This document shows, in pieces, positions 47,301 to 56,556 of a stretch of DNA of 64,000 bases. Location: NCBI RefSeq assembly GCF_015706575.1, contig NW_024037060.1, forward strand, positions 2,191,983 through 2,255,982. The letters run 5' to 3'. The DNA is from Patiria miniata (lineage: Eukaryota > Echinodermata > Asteroidea > Valvatida > Asterinidae). A program made the translations under genes and the position numbers. Positions within the stretch are counted from its first letter, which is position 1; every line of letters begins with the position of its first letter. The notes under the pieces were generated by a model. That model had not been told where the DNA came from. It made no database searches and saw only the letters and a program-made list of their open reading frames with translations.

Positions 47301-50300
47301 TATTCCCTTTAACCGCATACCAAGCTTCTATCAGAGATTCTGAAACTACATACTTTTTCGAGAAAGTTGTCACAAATGGCCATGTACTGTTGATGCATCC
47401 ATGGAGGCTACATATGTCATCCACAAGACACTGGGCTTTACCCTTCACCAACGTATTTTATAAACACTGATTGGGAGAAAAAATGTCATGCATGTCAATC
47501 AGGACAGGCAACACCCTCTGTGCTTCTGAAATCTTATTGGTTGCCATTGCCTGCTGCTTACTAGTGCAGACGCCTTACCACTCGACCACCAAGGTTGCTG
47601 GGGTCAGCTGGCTGTTTGGAATCTGGTAATAGCAGGGGTATCGCAACCAAACTATCCATAAGATGGACTTTGCGGATATTTATGACGTAAAGTCCATGTT
47701 ACAAATACATGTAACAACACACTGATCTATCTTACACCACATGCACTGCCCAAATCATGTTAGGTTGATCTCAATATTGCTTTGTATTTGTCTTGTTTTT
47801 CAGGTACGTCAGGTGGAATCTGCGAGAGATACAAGCTGTTCAGCAGTGGTTACCAGAGTCTGAACACCGGCATCGTCACCGTCAAGAACTACGGTTCCCA
47901 GGTCCCTACTAAAGTCACGGAAATCACCTTCGCTCACGAGATCGGTCACAACTTTGGATCGCCTGTAAGAGTCTTATTATTTGAACTAAAACTTCAGAAA
48001 GGCCTGATGTTCTGGCAGTTAAGTTTACACTAGTATTAGAAAATGACACAAGTCAATCATAAAGCAGTACTCCAGACCTGCCATTGCAGGGAAGGTGCCC
48101 ATCTTATGAAGCGACTTTTTTTCTCTTCCCGATTTGTTTCACCTGTCCAGCATGACTACCCTGCGACTTGTAGACCCGGTGACAGCTCCGCCACCCGTAG
48201 TCAAGGCAACTACATCATGTATCCCAGTGCCACCTCGGGCGACAAACCCAACAACAAGCAGTTCTCGGACTGCAGCGTCAATAACATGTCCCTGGTCGTG
48301 AATGCCAAGGCCAGCAAATGCTTCGTCTGTAAGTCGGCTAAAAACCGCGTCGGAATTACTCGGCTACGGCTTGTGTTCACACATGCATCTATGGGAATCC
48401 GCTAAAGCCACTTTCATGGATTCATGTGTTTTTGCCAACCGTAGTTGAGCAATTCGGATGCGGCCTAATCGTCAAGATGATGATCAAGAGAAAATGTGAC
48501 CTGTTCTGTCAAAAGCAGACGCTTCTGGGCAGAGGTTGAAATTGAGATAGGGCCAAAAAACGCTGTGGGAGTGATTTTTATCGATTTTCAAATTTTTGCA
48601 TATTTGTAATCCTGAACATGTCTAAACTATATTATAAAAGTTTGAAACCCTAATTTGAACTCTACAAATACTATTTTTGATGATTTTGATAAGGTATAGC
48701 AGTTAAAGAAATAACTGTTTTGTGACGTTCGTGGCCATTTTCTCCGTTTTCTACTTTTCGACACAATGAACTTCAAAATAGCATAACTCTGCCCAGGAAT
48801 GACCGGTTTCAAAAATTAAACCACCTATTAAAAGGAAAAAGAACATATGTTAACAAGATGTAAAAATATCATTTTCGACCTTATGCCCAGAAAAGTCTGA
48901 TTTTGACAGAACAGGTCACAAATAATGATGAATTCAACAATGTCCGTGAGAATTGTCTTCCAGGGCACAGTACATTCAGAACAAACATGAACTTTGGTAT
49001 TGACAGACACTTTAAGGCACCACTGCCAGTATGAGTAGCAGTGTAAGTTGCAGAGAGCCCATCGCAAGTCCTCAGGAGTCCCCACAAGTCCATCACAAGA
49101 CCTCCAGTCTCAAGTCAAGTCACAAGCTATTCAGATGAACTGTGCCAAAAGCATCGTTCACCCCGTGTTACTTGTAACAGGACTTTATAACTTTTGATGG
49201 GACCAAGATGGACTTGTGATGGACTCGAATCCAGCACTGGTGAGTTGTCCTCACGGTGCATCATCCACAGTTCCAATACTGAATCAGTAAGGGTCGTTAA
49301 GACGCAATTCAAGTTTGGCTTTGGCCCTAACCCGTCGCCCACCTTGTCTTCGTTACAGCCTCTGACCGACCAGTGTGCGGCAACCACATCCTGAACGTGG
49401 ACGAAGAATGCGATTGCGGTTATGACGACCAGTGCACGGATAAATGCTGCAACGCCCGTCAGTCAGACAAATCTATGAGCGAGGACGTCAACGCTTGCAA
49501 ACTGGCATTTGTCAATGGTGTCAAGGCCAAATGCAGGTAGGTGACCTGTAATGAGGCTGAATCTGACCTTTTAGTGTCAAAGGTCATTTAAGGCATGTTT
49601 CACTCGTTGGACATCTTTAGTGGTAAAAAGGGGGCGTGTCCCTGTCGGTGGGTGGACACTGGGACAATTATGTCGTAATCATTTGCAGAAATAGACTGGA
49701 GACTGGTCATCATGTATGTGTATGCATATCAGGACAGGCAACACCTTCTCTACTGAAATCTTATTGGTTGCTAGGGGCTCCGTGCACAAGTACCCCCTCA
49801 AGGGTAAGAAATGGAGTGTTGGGGGAAGAGACATTCCAAGGGCATTGCCGACAGTGCGCGACACTCGTGTGAAGGCACTGTGACTTTTTGCACATTCAGA
49901 GTAAACTCAATCGTGCATACTTCATGCTAAACGCACTAACAGAACGCACCCTCTCTTGTTCACACACTGAGCCCATACACCTGTTCATGAGACCTTACAT
50001 GCACCTGTGCATAATTATTTGTTCCGATGCCCATTTTGTATTGTGTTGCTTCACTCGGCAGCAAATCCCAAGGACCCTGCTGTGATGGAGACACCTGTGA
50101 TTACACGGCTGTGAATGCCAAGACTTGCAAGCCGGTTACCGACTGTAGTCAGGAGTCTAAATGCAAATATCCTTTTTGAAGCGTGTAGTTGATGTCAACC
50201 CTGACCCGTTAGGCAGTGTCGGGTGTTGAGTCCATCACATGTCCTCACAAGATCATCGCCAGTCAATTACATATCATTTGATCCGACATCAATAATATTT

Positions 50301-53300
50301 GTGTATTTATAAAGCACACGCATCCACCAGTATTGGTACTCAAGGCGCTACATCATTATTACCCTGCTCATTGGGCCAATGAAACATTCCAAAGACAATC
50401 TCAGCTCCCTGGGGAGTAAAGCGTTCGAGCCGCCATTTCGGCGCAAAGCAGTTAAAATCAATCACAATAACCATCTCTGCCCTCACAGCTACCCATTTAC
50501 TCCTGGGTGGGGAAAAGCAATGAGTGACAAAATGCCTTGCCCAAGGGCACACGCACCACAACCCCAGGCTGGACTCAATAATAAGCGCACTTTATTATTC
50601 CGTACACGGCATTATTTTTACTCGATACGACACCACACAGATAACACATCCTGGTTTCTGAAGATTTTTCAACAAAGAAGACTAAAGCACCCAATAATAT
50701 TTGTATACTTGTTGATCACACAAAAGAACAAAAATGTCCTTTTTGTGTGTGTGTTTTTGTTTCATTGTACTTTGTATGATGTGGTTGTTAAATGATGCCC
50801 TTTTTTATTGGATACTTTCTTTAACTTCCTTTGTACTGGAATAAGTGCCACTTGCCCAGAACCTGTCCACAAGGAAAATCTGACTCTCTGCAATAGCAAC
50901 AAACAGGTCTGCCGAAGTGGGGTAAGTTTTGGCATTTACAGTTAAAAAAAAAAAAAAATTGCAATAAGTATGATGTATCGTCGGCCAACAAACGGCTTAA
51001 GCTACATGCATAAATTCCCAGTAATGAAATATCAGGCATTTATGAAATCTAGACTTCAGCTCCAGGCTCATCAGGCATTTATGAAATCTAGACTTTAGCT
51101 CCAGGCTCATCAGGCATTTATGAAATCTAGACTTCAACTCCAGGCTCTTCAGGCATTTATGAAATCTAGACTTCAGCTCCAGGCTCATCAGACATTTATG
51201 AAATCTAGACTTCAGCTCCAGGCTCCGGCTCCTAGACTTTTGTTCTCAGACTTGACAAACTCCATTGCTATACAAATCCATTCTCCATTCTTATTTTACA
51301 ACTTTGAACTATTGGCTGCCAGAGACAATAATTCCGTTCTAGTGAGGTAGGCTGATTCCCACCCCACAATCGGTATCAATAATGTATGGACTGGGAGCCA
51401 GTCTGCTCAAAAGCAGATCTGTTTGTGCCCAAAACAAAACAAAACAAAACTTTTTTCAGAGTGATGCAGACTTCCAAAAAAAGGGGGAGGGAAAGAGTTT
51501 TTGGTTAGAAAAGAAGTATGCAATTTGAACATTTATCAAGAAAATAAATTGAATGTGTTGAAGACCATGGGGAACACAACTACAAAGAAAATGTATTTTT
51601 ATTGATTTAAACGTAGCTGGATCCTTATGAGTCTTATGTTGTAGACAAAGCCGACAAGTTAGACAATCTCCTGAGTAACAGGTTTAGAGTTCTCAACTAA
51701 CACCCAAAAGTGTCCATAACCATTGTGGGGAAATATTTATAAGGTGAGAGCAAAGCCATGTCCGACAGTGCATGGCTACGGCTTGCGATTACACATGCAC
51801 CTATAGAAGCGGCTGCAGCCACTTTCCATTGACATGTGTATTAGTGCCAGTCATAGCTAGTGAATTCAGGCAACGGCTTATGTCACATATTGTGTGTTTG
51901 AATCCTGAAGGAATGCAGCGGTTCCATATGTGAGAGGTTTGGCCTGACTGAGTGTTACTGCATAACCCTAGACGGAGAGCCGGACCATTCATGCCATTTA
52001 TGCTGTCAGGAAGGAAGTGAGTCCCTCTTTAAGCCATTGGCACCTGTACCACATTGTATTACATTGTATTACATTGTATTACATTGTATTACATTGTATT
52101 ACATTGTATTATGTTGTATTACATTGTATTTATTTCCTGAAGGATCCATAAAACCATATAGAGTGCTCGGGCAGTTTTGGTGGCGCAATGAGTGATAGGC
52201 AGGATGCATTTAGGTGGTGTAGGGATTAATTAATTAAAACCCTTCCTCTCTGGCTGGCAAATTTAGCTACGCCATCACAGCAGTCCAAATCAATCAAGTG
52301 ACTGTTTTTAGCAGTTAAGAATTCCCGTGTTAATTTGATTTAGCCACGCTTTGACTGGAGGTGATTGATAGTCCAGCCCTACCTCTGTTGTCTGTTGATG
52401 GAATTTGTCTAGTCACAGTGTTTATACAAGTTTAACGGACAATCTTTCAATATAGACACTAAAGATCAAATTTGTTATGTATGTAATTCAAATCTCTGAC
52501 GTTATTTAAATCGGCAAGACTTTGGAAAGCCAGCCTGAAACCTGTGTTATTTTCTGCCAAACGACCCACAATCTTTCAAGAGCTTCATCAACAAGCTGGA
52601 TCTCATAAATCACTCTCCTAGTCGCACTTCCTTTGTCAAGAGTCCTCTTGGACCAGAGCTGCTCCCTGCCTTTTCTTGGGATTATCTACTGAAAGAAGAC
52701 TCTTCGCACCACTCCACACTCTCCTAACTCCCTGCAAGCTTTAAATATTGATTACCATTCATTCTGTAAAATTCCCCCTGCCCCAATTTATTTTAATTTG
52801 TAGATGATGAAAATACATGCAAGAGTAGTATGAACATCGGTGTCATGGATAATTTCACTGCCACCTTCGGTGAGATCCCCCCAGGCAGCGACTTGACCGA
52901 CAAGGTCTTGTATCAAGTACCGGGCGCACCCTGTAACCAGTTGCAGGGGTACTGCGACGTCTTCTACAAGTGTCGCAATGTGGACTCCAACGGCCCCCTG
53001 TCCAGGCTCCGAGATGCCATCCTGAACCCTCAACTCTACAAGGATATCGCAGAATGGCTCAAGGTATGAAATCCCAGTATACACAAAAAATGACCAGTTG
53101 TGAAAGCATTGTGGGTGGGGGATGGACTACGTGTGTCAGGAGCTTAAACCTAGGTGTGCCGAAACATTGACAAGATTTGGAGAATGTCAGCATTAGGGCT
53201 GGATATCTCAGGTAGAGGACCGATAATTAGTTCCGGTGGTCATGGGATCGCATCCTGCCCAAGTCGACCTAATGTTTGTCCGAAGCAACATAACTTGTAA

Positions 53301-53900
53301 ATGCTGAGACATTGTCAGATTTGGAGACTGCCAACATTAGAGCAAGATATCCCAATCTGTAGAGCTCCAGTAAATAAGCGTGTTTCTGTGGTCATGGGTT
53401 CGAATCCTTCCCCAGTCAACCTTATCTTAGTCAGGAACCAAAACGTGTATTTTGGAAACTGCCAACAGAAGGGCATGATAACTCAGTTGGTAGAGTACCA
53501 GTAATGTTTTCCGGTGGTCATTGGTTCAAATCCTGCCCCAGTCAATGTAATCTTAGTCAGGAGCCATAACCTTGTATTTGCCAAGACATTGACAAATTTT
53601 GAAACTGCCAACATTAGGGCTGGATATCTCAGGTAGAGGACCGGTAATGTGTTCTCAGTGGTTGCAGGTTCAACTCCAACCTAATGTTTGCCTTTTGATT
53701 GGTTCTCCTTTCAGGTCAACTGGTGGGCGGCTGTCCTGATTGGCCTAGCTGTCATCCTCTTCATGGCTATATTCATCAAGATTTGCAGCGTGCACACCCC
53801 AAGCAGTAACCCTAAGCTGCCCAAGCATCGCCAGCTGACCCTGCCGAGGCGACCCAATTCACGCCAGCGGGGCGGCGGTCGCCCCATCGAGATGGCTTAG
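35316..53900 (+). CDS. ADAM10: ADAM10 transmembrane metalloprotease (14 exons, complete)
   Basis: A membrane sheddase of the ADAM10/Kuzbanian family, known to cleave Notch and many surface proteins. Fourteen exons total 2274 nt and join to 757 residues (vertebrate ADAM10 about 750). Order: signal peptide (1-17); prodomain with candidate cysteine-switch Cys161 (PAGGCG); polybasic RSRSRR at 209-214, a proprotein-convertase site; catalytic domain with [12 protein letters not shown] at 383-394 (three zinc-binding His plus catalytic Glu) and a Met-turn [11 protein letters not shown]; disintegrin domain from about 455 ([15 protein letters not shown]); cysteine-rich region to about 670; membrane anchor at about 699-719 starting NWW; short tail with [14 protein letters not shown]. 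All catalytic residues are intact. One intron is of the minor AT-AC class. Tail-to-tail with an ADAM10-like gene. Confidence 0.96.
35506..36920. mobile_element. Foldback element with inverted subterminal 17-bp repeats, ADAM10 intron 1
   Basis: Left: about eight tandem CTCGTACCTTGGACAA units (35511-35635). Right: the same motif inverted, TTGTCCAAGGTACGAG (36763-36916). Between them lie four tandem GTGTCRCTCATCTATTGAA-like units (35905-35985) and a CG-rich patch near 36520-36620. No transposase was seen. Confidence 0.75.
37735..38710. mobile_element. Terminal-inverted-repeat element with palindromic subterminal array
   Basis: The left end GTTGTGCCCATTCTTGG..CGCATTCTCGAGAATGGG and the right end CCCATTCTCGAGAATGCG..CAAGAATGGGCACAAC are inverted copies of about 40 bp. 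Just inside the left end are tandem GCGCATTCTTAAGAATGA-type palindromes (37765-37850); related ones recur inside the right end. It is 976 bp long and non-coding. Confidence 0.85.
38889..39030 (+). CDS. ADAM10: ADAM10 exon 2
   Basis: Start of the prodomain: [20 protein letters not shown], then LDFTAHGR, as in other ADAM10 proteins. Ends in AG/GTAAG. Confidence 0.95.
40262..40565. mobile_element. Foldback MITE, AGGCC-poly(A) family copy 4
   Basis: TAAGGCCAAATAAAAAAAA with CATGTTTAGC on the left; GCTAAACAT, TTTTTTTATTGGGCCTAA on the right. It shares the CCGCCCGCTTCCTTTTTGGA block with copy 2. In ADAM10 intron 2. Confidence 0.8.
42114..42232 (+). CDS. ADAM10: ADAM10 exon 3
   Basis: [19 protein letters not shown] and [13 protein letters not shown]; prodomain. 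Donor GTACGC. Confidence 0.94.
42289..42488. mobile_element. MITE, GACTAA family copy 2
   Basis: GACTAATTCGCCGACA at the left and TGTTCGCCAAATTAGTC at the right are inverted. The interior matches 13062-13262. In ADAM10 intron 3. Confidence 0.8.
42595..42790. repeat. Foldback repeat with AAGTCCATCAC-type ends
   Basis: AGTCCATCACGAGTCCATCA on the left is answered by GGACTTGTGATGGACTTG on the right. The core AACAAAGGAATGTCTTAG is like 15437-15460. Confidence 0.7.
42921..43174 (+). CDS. ADAM10: ADAM10 exon 4 (cysteine switch)
   Basis: [19 protein letters not shown] and HSIVYK are conserved prodomain motifs; [10 protein letters not shown] holds the candidate cysteine switch. Donor GTCTGT is unusual at position 3, but the phase is correct. 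Confidence 0.94.
43699..43965 (+). CDS. ADAM10: ADAM10 exon 5 (furin site, catalytic domain start)
   Basis: RSRSRR then [18 protein letters not shown] marks the boundary between prodomain and mature protease. Confidence 0.96.
44036..44116 (+). repeat. tRNA-like SINE fragment
   Basis: CCGGGTTCGATTCCC is a B-box match. A plausible A box is missing, so only a fragment is claimed. Confidence 0.4.
44818..45001 (+). CDS. ADAM10: ADAM10 exon 6
   Basis: [38 protein letters not shown]: signature ADAM10 catalytic-domain blocks. Confidence 0.97.
46785..47312. mobile_element. TTAA-flanked MITE containing a 34-bp perfect palindrome
   Basis: TTAA then AGGGAATGTACA at the left and TGTATATTCCCT then TTAA at the right. 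The central palindrome at 47118-47151 (half-site TTTCCAACGGTGGTCGG) is perfect. In ADAM10 intron 6. Confidence 0.75.
47491..47610 (-). repeat. Dispersed repeat with tRNA-like segment
   Basis: ATCAGGACAGGCAACACC and CTGAAATCTTATTGGTTGC recur at 49730-49775. The minus strand also contains GGTGGTCGAGTGGTAAGGCG, which resembles the 5' half of a Leu/Ser tRNA. Confidence 0.5.
47804..47964 (+). CDS. ADAM10: ADAM10 exon 7 (zinc site)
   Basis: Encodes [17 protein letters not shown] and [12 protein letters not shown]; the third His of the zinc site is the first residue of exon 8. Confidence 0.97.
48151..48328 (+). CDS. ADAM10: ADAM10 exon 8 (Met-turn)
   Basis: [33 protein letters not shown] and the end of the catalytic domain. 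Confidence 0.96.
49058..49235. repeat. Foldback repeat with AAGTCCATCAC-type ends
   Basis: CCACAAGTCCATCACAAG on the left, ATGGACTTGTGATGGACT on the right. The core CAAGTCACAAGCTATTCAGA is shared with 20690-20710. Confidence 0.7.
49359..49536 (+). CDS. ADAM10: ADAM10 exon 9 (disintegrin start)
   Basis: [20 protein letters not shown] and [10 protein letters not shown]: cysteine-dense disintegrin domain. Confidence 0.95.
50062..50166 (+). CDS. ADAM10: ADAM10 exon 10, upstream of the AT-AC intron
   Basis: [20 protein letters not shown] and CSQESKC, then two bases of a split Asn codon. The exon is followed directly by ATATCCTTTTT, the U12-type 5' splice site. Confidence 0.9.
50167..50836 (+). 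other. ADAM10: U12-type AT-AC intron in ADAM10
   Basis: The intron begins ATATCCTTT (U12 5' splice consensus) and ends TTTGTAC. TTCTTTAAC, one mismatch from the U12 branch consensus TTCCTTAAC, places the branch A about 12 nt before the end. Joining the exons at AA/T gives the expected Cys-Asn-Gly. No GT-AG pair nearby preserves frame and this residue match. Confidence 0.9.
50285..50585. repeat. Interspersed SINE-like repeat inside the AT-AC intron
   Basis: Has the look of widespread deuterostome short repeats: TATAAAGCACACGCATCCAC, CTCAAGGCGCTACA and TGCCTTGCCCAAGGGCACA. The last motif is shared with 12610-12640. Confidence 0.5.
50837..50921 (+). CDS. ADAM10: ADAM10 exon 11, downstream of the AT-AC intron
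   Basis: Completes [11 protein letters not shown], matching CNGFTALCP of vertebrate ADAM10, then [11 protein letters not shown]. Preceded by TTTCTTTAACTTCCTTTGTAC, a U12 branch site and AC acceptor. Confidence 0.9.
51034..51226. repeat. 39-bp tandem repeat, about five copies
   Basis: The unit begins AGGCATTTATGAAATCTAGA and contains CTTCAGCTCCAGGCTCATC. The period of 39 is a multiple of three, so both strands show repeat-peptide ORFs (minus: [13 protein letters not shown]), but it lies in an ADAM10 intron and no gene model supports translation. Confidence 0.9.
51300..51585. mobile_element. TTAA-type MITE family, partial copy
   Basis: ATTGGCTGCCAGAGACAATA, GGGAGCCAGTCTGCTC and AGCAGATCTGTTTGTG match the full copy at 53998-54359. 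Confidence 0.75.
51911..52016 (+). CDS. ADAM10: ADAM10 exon 12
   Basis: [17 protein letters not shown] and CHLCCQEG, equivalent to the SICEKYGLEEC and CHVCC segments of vertebrate ADAM10. Confidence 0.94.
52050..52131. repeat. 10-bp satellite (ACATTGTATT)n in a dispersed repeat
   Basis: About eight perfect or near-perfect units. Flanking sequence (CCTGTACCACATTG, CATATAGAGTGCTCGG) recurs around 45500-45560 and 59190-59270 with one or two units, so the array expanded inside a pre-existing repeat. Confidence 0.85.
52804..53063 (+). CDS. ADAM10: ADAM10 exon 13 (membrane-proximal)
   Basis: [20 protein letters not shown] and [20 protein letters not shown]; the stalk before the membrane. Donor GTATGA. 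Confidence 0.95.
53190..53695 (+). repeat. Four tandem tRNA-like SINE heads in ADAM10 intron 13
   Basis: Units start near 53195, 53339, 53468 and 53615. Each has a GGATATCTCAGGTAGAGGAC-like A-box region, a GGTGGTCATGGGTTCGAATCC-like B-box region, then a CAGTCAACCTTATCTTAGTC tail. Units 1 and 4 are most alike. The spacing is 130-147 bp. Confidence 0.8.
53715..53900 (+). CDS. ADAM10: ADAM10 exon 14 (transmembrane and tail)
   Basis: [20 protein letters not shown] spans the membrane; [15 protein letters not shown] follows, nearly identical to vertebrate ADAM10. The basic Gly/Arg-rich tail ends GGGRPIEMA. Confidence 0.96.
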   Translation, partial: VNWWAAVLIGLAVILFMAIFIKICSVHTPSSNPKLPKHRQLTLPRRPNSRQRGGGRPIEMA

Positions 53901-53997
53901 CCTGTCTGTTATTGGAGGGCTCAATAAGGTTTGGAAGTGTGAACTTGTGTTGTTCCCCTCATAGCGAAGAGAGCACAGTAAAATGCTTAATGGTATG

Positions 53998-54359
53998 TTA
54001 AAGTTGCATTCCCCGTGCTATTTTTCGAGATTCATCCCGAAAAATATATTCATTTTCTAAATTTCTATCAATACAGAGGTTATTTACTTTGAATGAGACA
54101 TCAACCAAACGAATCCGACCATGTTTAGTGATTACTTCGCAATTTCAAATTATTGGCTGCCAGACAATAATTCTATTCTCACGAAATAGACTGGTTCCTG
54201 CCCCACAATCAGTATCGATAATGTACAGATCGGGAGCCAGTCTGCTCGCAGAGCAGATCTGTTTGTGTCCAAAACAAAAAGCTTTCTCTTTAAAGGGTTG
54301 CAGATGTTCATAGTAGAATTTGTTTTATTTGTTGAAGAGCAAAGGGAATGCAACTTTAA
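53998..54359. mobile_element. TTAA-flanked MITE, full-length copy
   Basis: TTAA, AGTTGCATTCCC ... GGGAATGCAACT, TTAA: 12-bp inverted ends with target duplication of the piggyBac type. Partial relatives lie at 8925, 24386 and 51300. Confidence 0.85.
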
Positions 54360-56347
54360 TTACAACTGTTACTTCTTCAATTTGTTTTAATCCACAAGTT
54401 CAAGATTTGGATAAATTTGAAGGTGATTCTTACATTCATACAGTCTCACATATCCCGGGAGAATTCTTGGTATCATTTCACATTGGCAGATATTGGGCTG
54501 AAAAAATGAAATTAAAGATTTAAATGCGAAGATTAGTCAATAGTTTAAATATTGTGGAAGTAAACGAGGCAAGGTAACGATCAAATATTGCGCAGCATGA
54601 CAAAAAATGGTTAATTACCCTAACTCCATAAAGTATATGAGAAATATTCAAATTTGAAGGATTCAGGAAGGATTCAGAACTTACTTTTCCAGTTTCATCA
54701 CAGAAACATTGTTTTGAGGATACAACTTTCTAAATTATGCCTTGTTATTTCTAGAGTCTGAGCGTTTGTTGTCACTTTTTGTCAATGTGGGATTTTTGTG
54801 TATCAAAGTGTCAGGTGATTCTGGTCGTTTTATTGGTCAGTTGATGACTTGTGAAAGACAGAAATTTTCTTAAATGTGCTTGTTGCAAAAATTTTCAAAA
54901 AGACTGCATGGGTTTTGAATGTAAAGTATCAATCAATCTTTTAAAATGAATATCAGAAGAATTATGTAATTGGAATAACAAAATGATCCATGGAACGATT
55001 CCCTTGAGAATACAGCTTTACAAACATTTCATATTTTTTTATATACATGTGTGTTGCAAATAGAAATCATCTTCACCCAAAGAGGAGGGGGAAAAATCGT
55101 TTGCATGCCCACCAAAAGTGAAACGACTTACTAAAAAGCTTTGTTTTTTCCTTGTTTAATTAGGATTGATTGAATTTTTGGGAAGATTTTTTTTTGGGGG
55201 GGGGGGTTTGGGGGGTATTTTTTTTGATTGATGAATTGGTCTTTTTACACACATACACAAAATGCTAAATAAAATATCACAATATCTAACCTTGTATCCA
55301 TCCATTTTTTTTCCTTTGTTTTTTCCGAGGGACAATATTATTACTACAAAGTTAAACTTACAAAACATATTACAATTTTGGTGTATACACTTTTGCAGTG
55401 AAAATACTCAATTGCTACAGTTTCTAAAAGAACCATGTTTCACTTGATGCTGGCAAGCGTGAAAAAAATTGCCTGTAAGGTAATATCATGATTAAAGACT
55501 AAAACCTTAATGTCAGTCTGGTTTTTTTTAAATTAACATTTGTCTTTTACACATGTATGTATAAAGTCGTTTTGGCAAATTACAAGTTACATGTATATAA
55601 ATATATGTCAATGTGTATCTACACAGTTTTGATCCACACTTTGTAATTTGTTAAGGCATAGGAGTTTAAAATCAGTTTTTTTGCCAATATTGAATGTAAA
55701 TTTAAGATAGAAATTGGTCGGTTAATGAAGTTTTAGAAAACTAATTTGCCTGAAATGAAAACTTAGTATTATTTGTTGTAAATTCATCAAGAAAATTTGT
55801 GTCATACTCATTTGAACATTGAAAACATGTGTTAGTGGAAAAACCAGAGTTGTGTAACCGTTACTGTTTAAGTGTCTTTTTTATATTTGTTGGTCTTTTT
55901 TCATTCCAAAAATTTCCATATATGTACATTTTTATAACTTGCAAAACATTTGGAAAGGTAGGACAAGACTTACAGGTTCACCTGAAAACAAAACAAAAGT
56001 CGACCACCCCTTTAACTACTGCAAATGGCAGTTTTGGACTTGATGCTCGTGTCATGGTGGCAGGTCACATATTACAGCAAATCAAATGATTAGAAGGAAA
56101 AAAAACAGTTAAAAACTTTAAACTACACAAACACAGCTTGTCCAATTTTAAATTCTGGGTTTTTTTTACAACATAATCAAAATGCTTTAGCCTGAACCCT
56201 AATGACTCCATGAACAACTTTTCCAAAATACAATTTTCTTTTATACTCCAAGGACGTGTGTGTGACTGTGTGAAGTTTACCCTCTCGCCAAAACTTTCCA
56301 TACACAGAGGACTGATGCAAATCTAACCACTGCTTTCACTGCCTTGT

Positions 56348-56556
56348 ATAGGTCACTAAATTTAGGATCCATTTTCGCTGTCTCTGTTTCATCTGAACTT
56401 TATTATTTGCCATAACAGGATCATTAAGAACAATTTTTTTTATTGTTGAGTAGGACGGCTACATTAAGTAGCGCATCAGAATTACAAAATCTCAGATGTC
56501 AGATGTAACAGGGACAGGAAAAAATTGACCCCAAATTTATAGAATGACCCGTATGG
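56348..56556. mobile_element. MITE-like repeat, GGGTCATTC family copy 3
   Basis: The right end AAATTTATAGAATGACCC is clear; the left end CTAAATTTAGGATCCATTTT is worn. GATGTCAGATGTAACAGGGA is shared with copies 1 and 2. Confidence 0.6.

Noticed and set aside
50154..50200. Reading exon 10 of ADAM10 through to the in-frame TGA after CAAATATCCTTTT
   Set aside because: It would end the protein inside the disintegrin/cysteine-rich region; the AT-AC junction restores the conserved sequence and frame.
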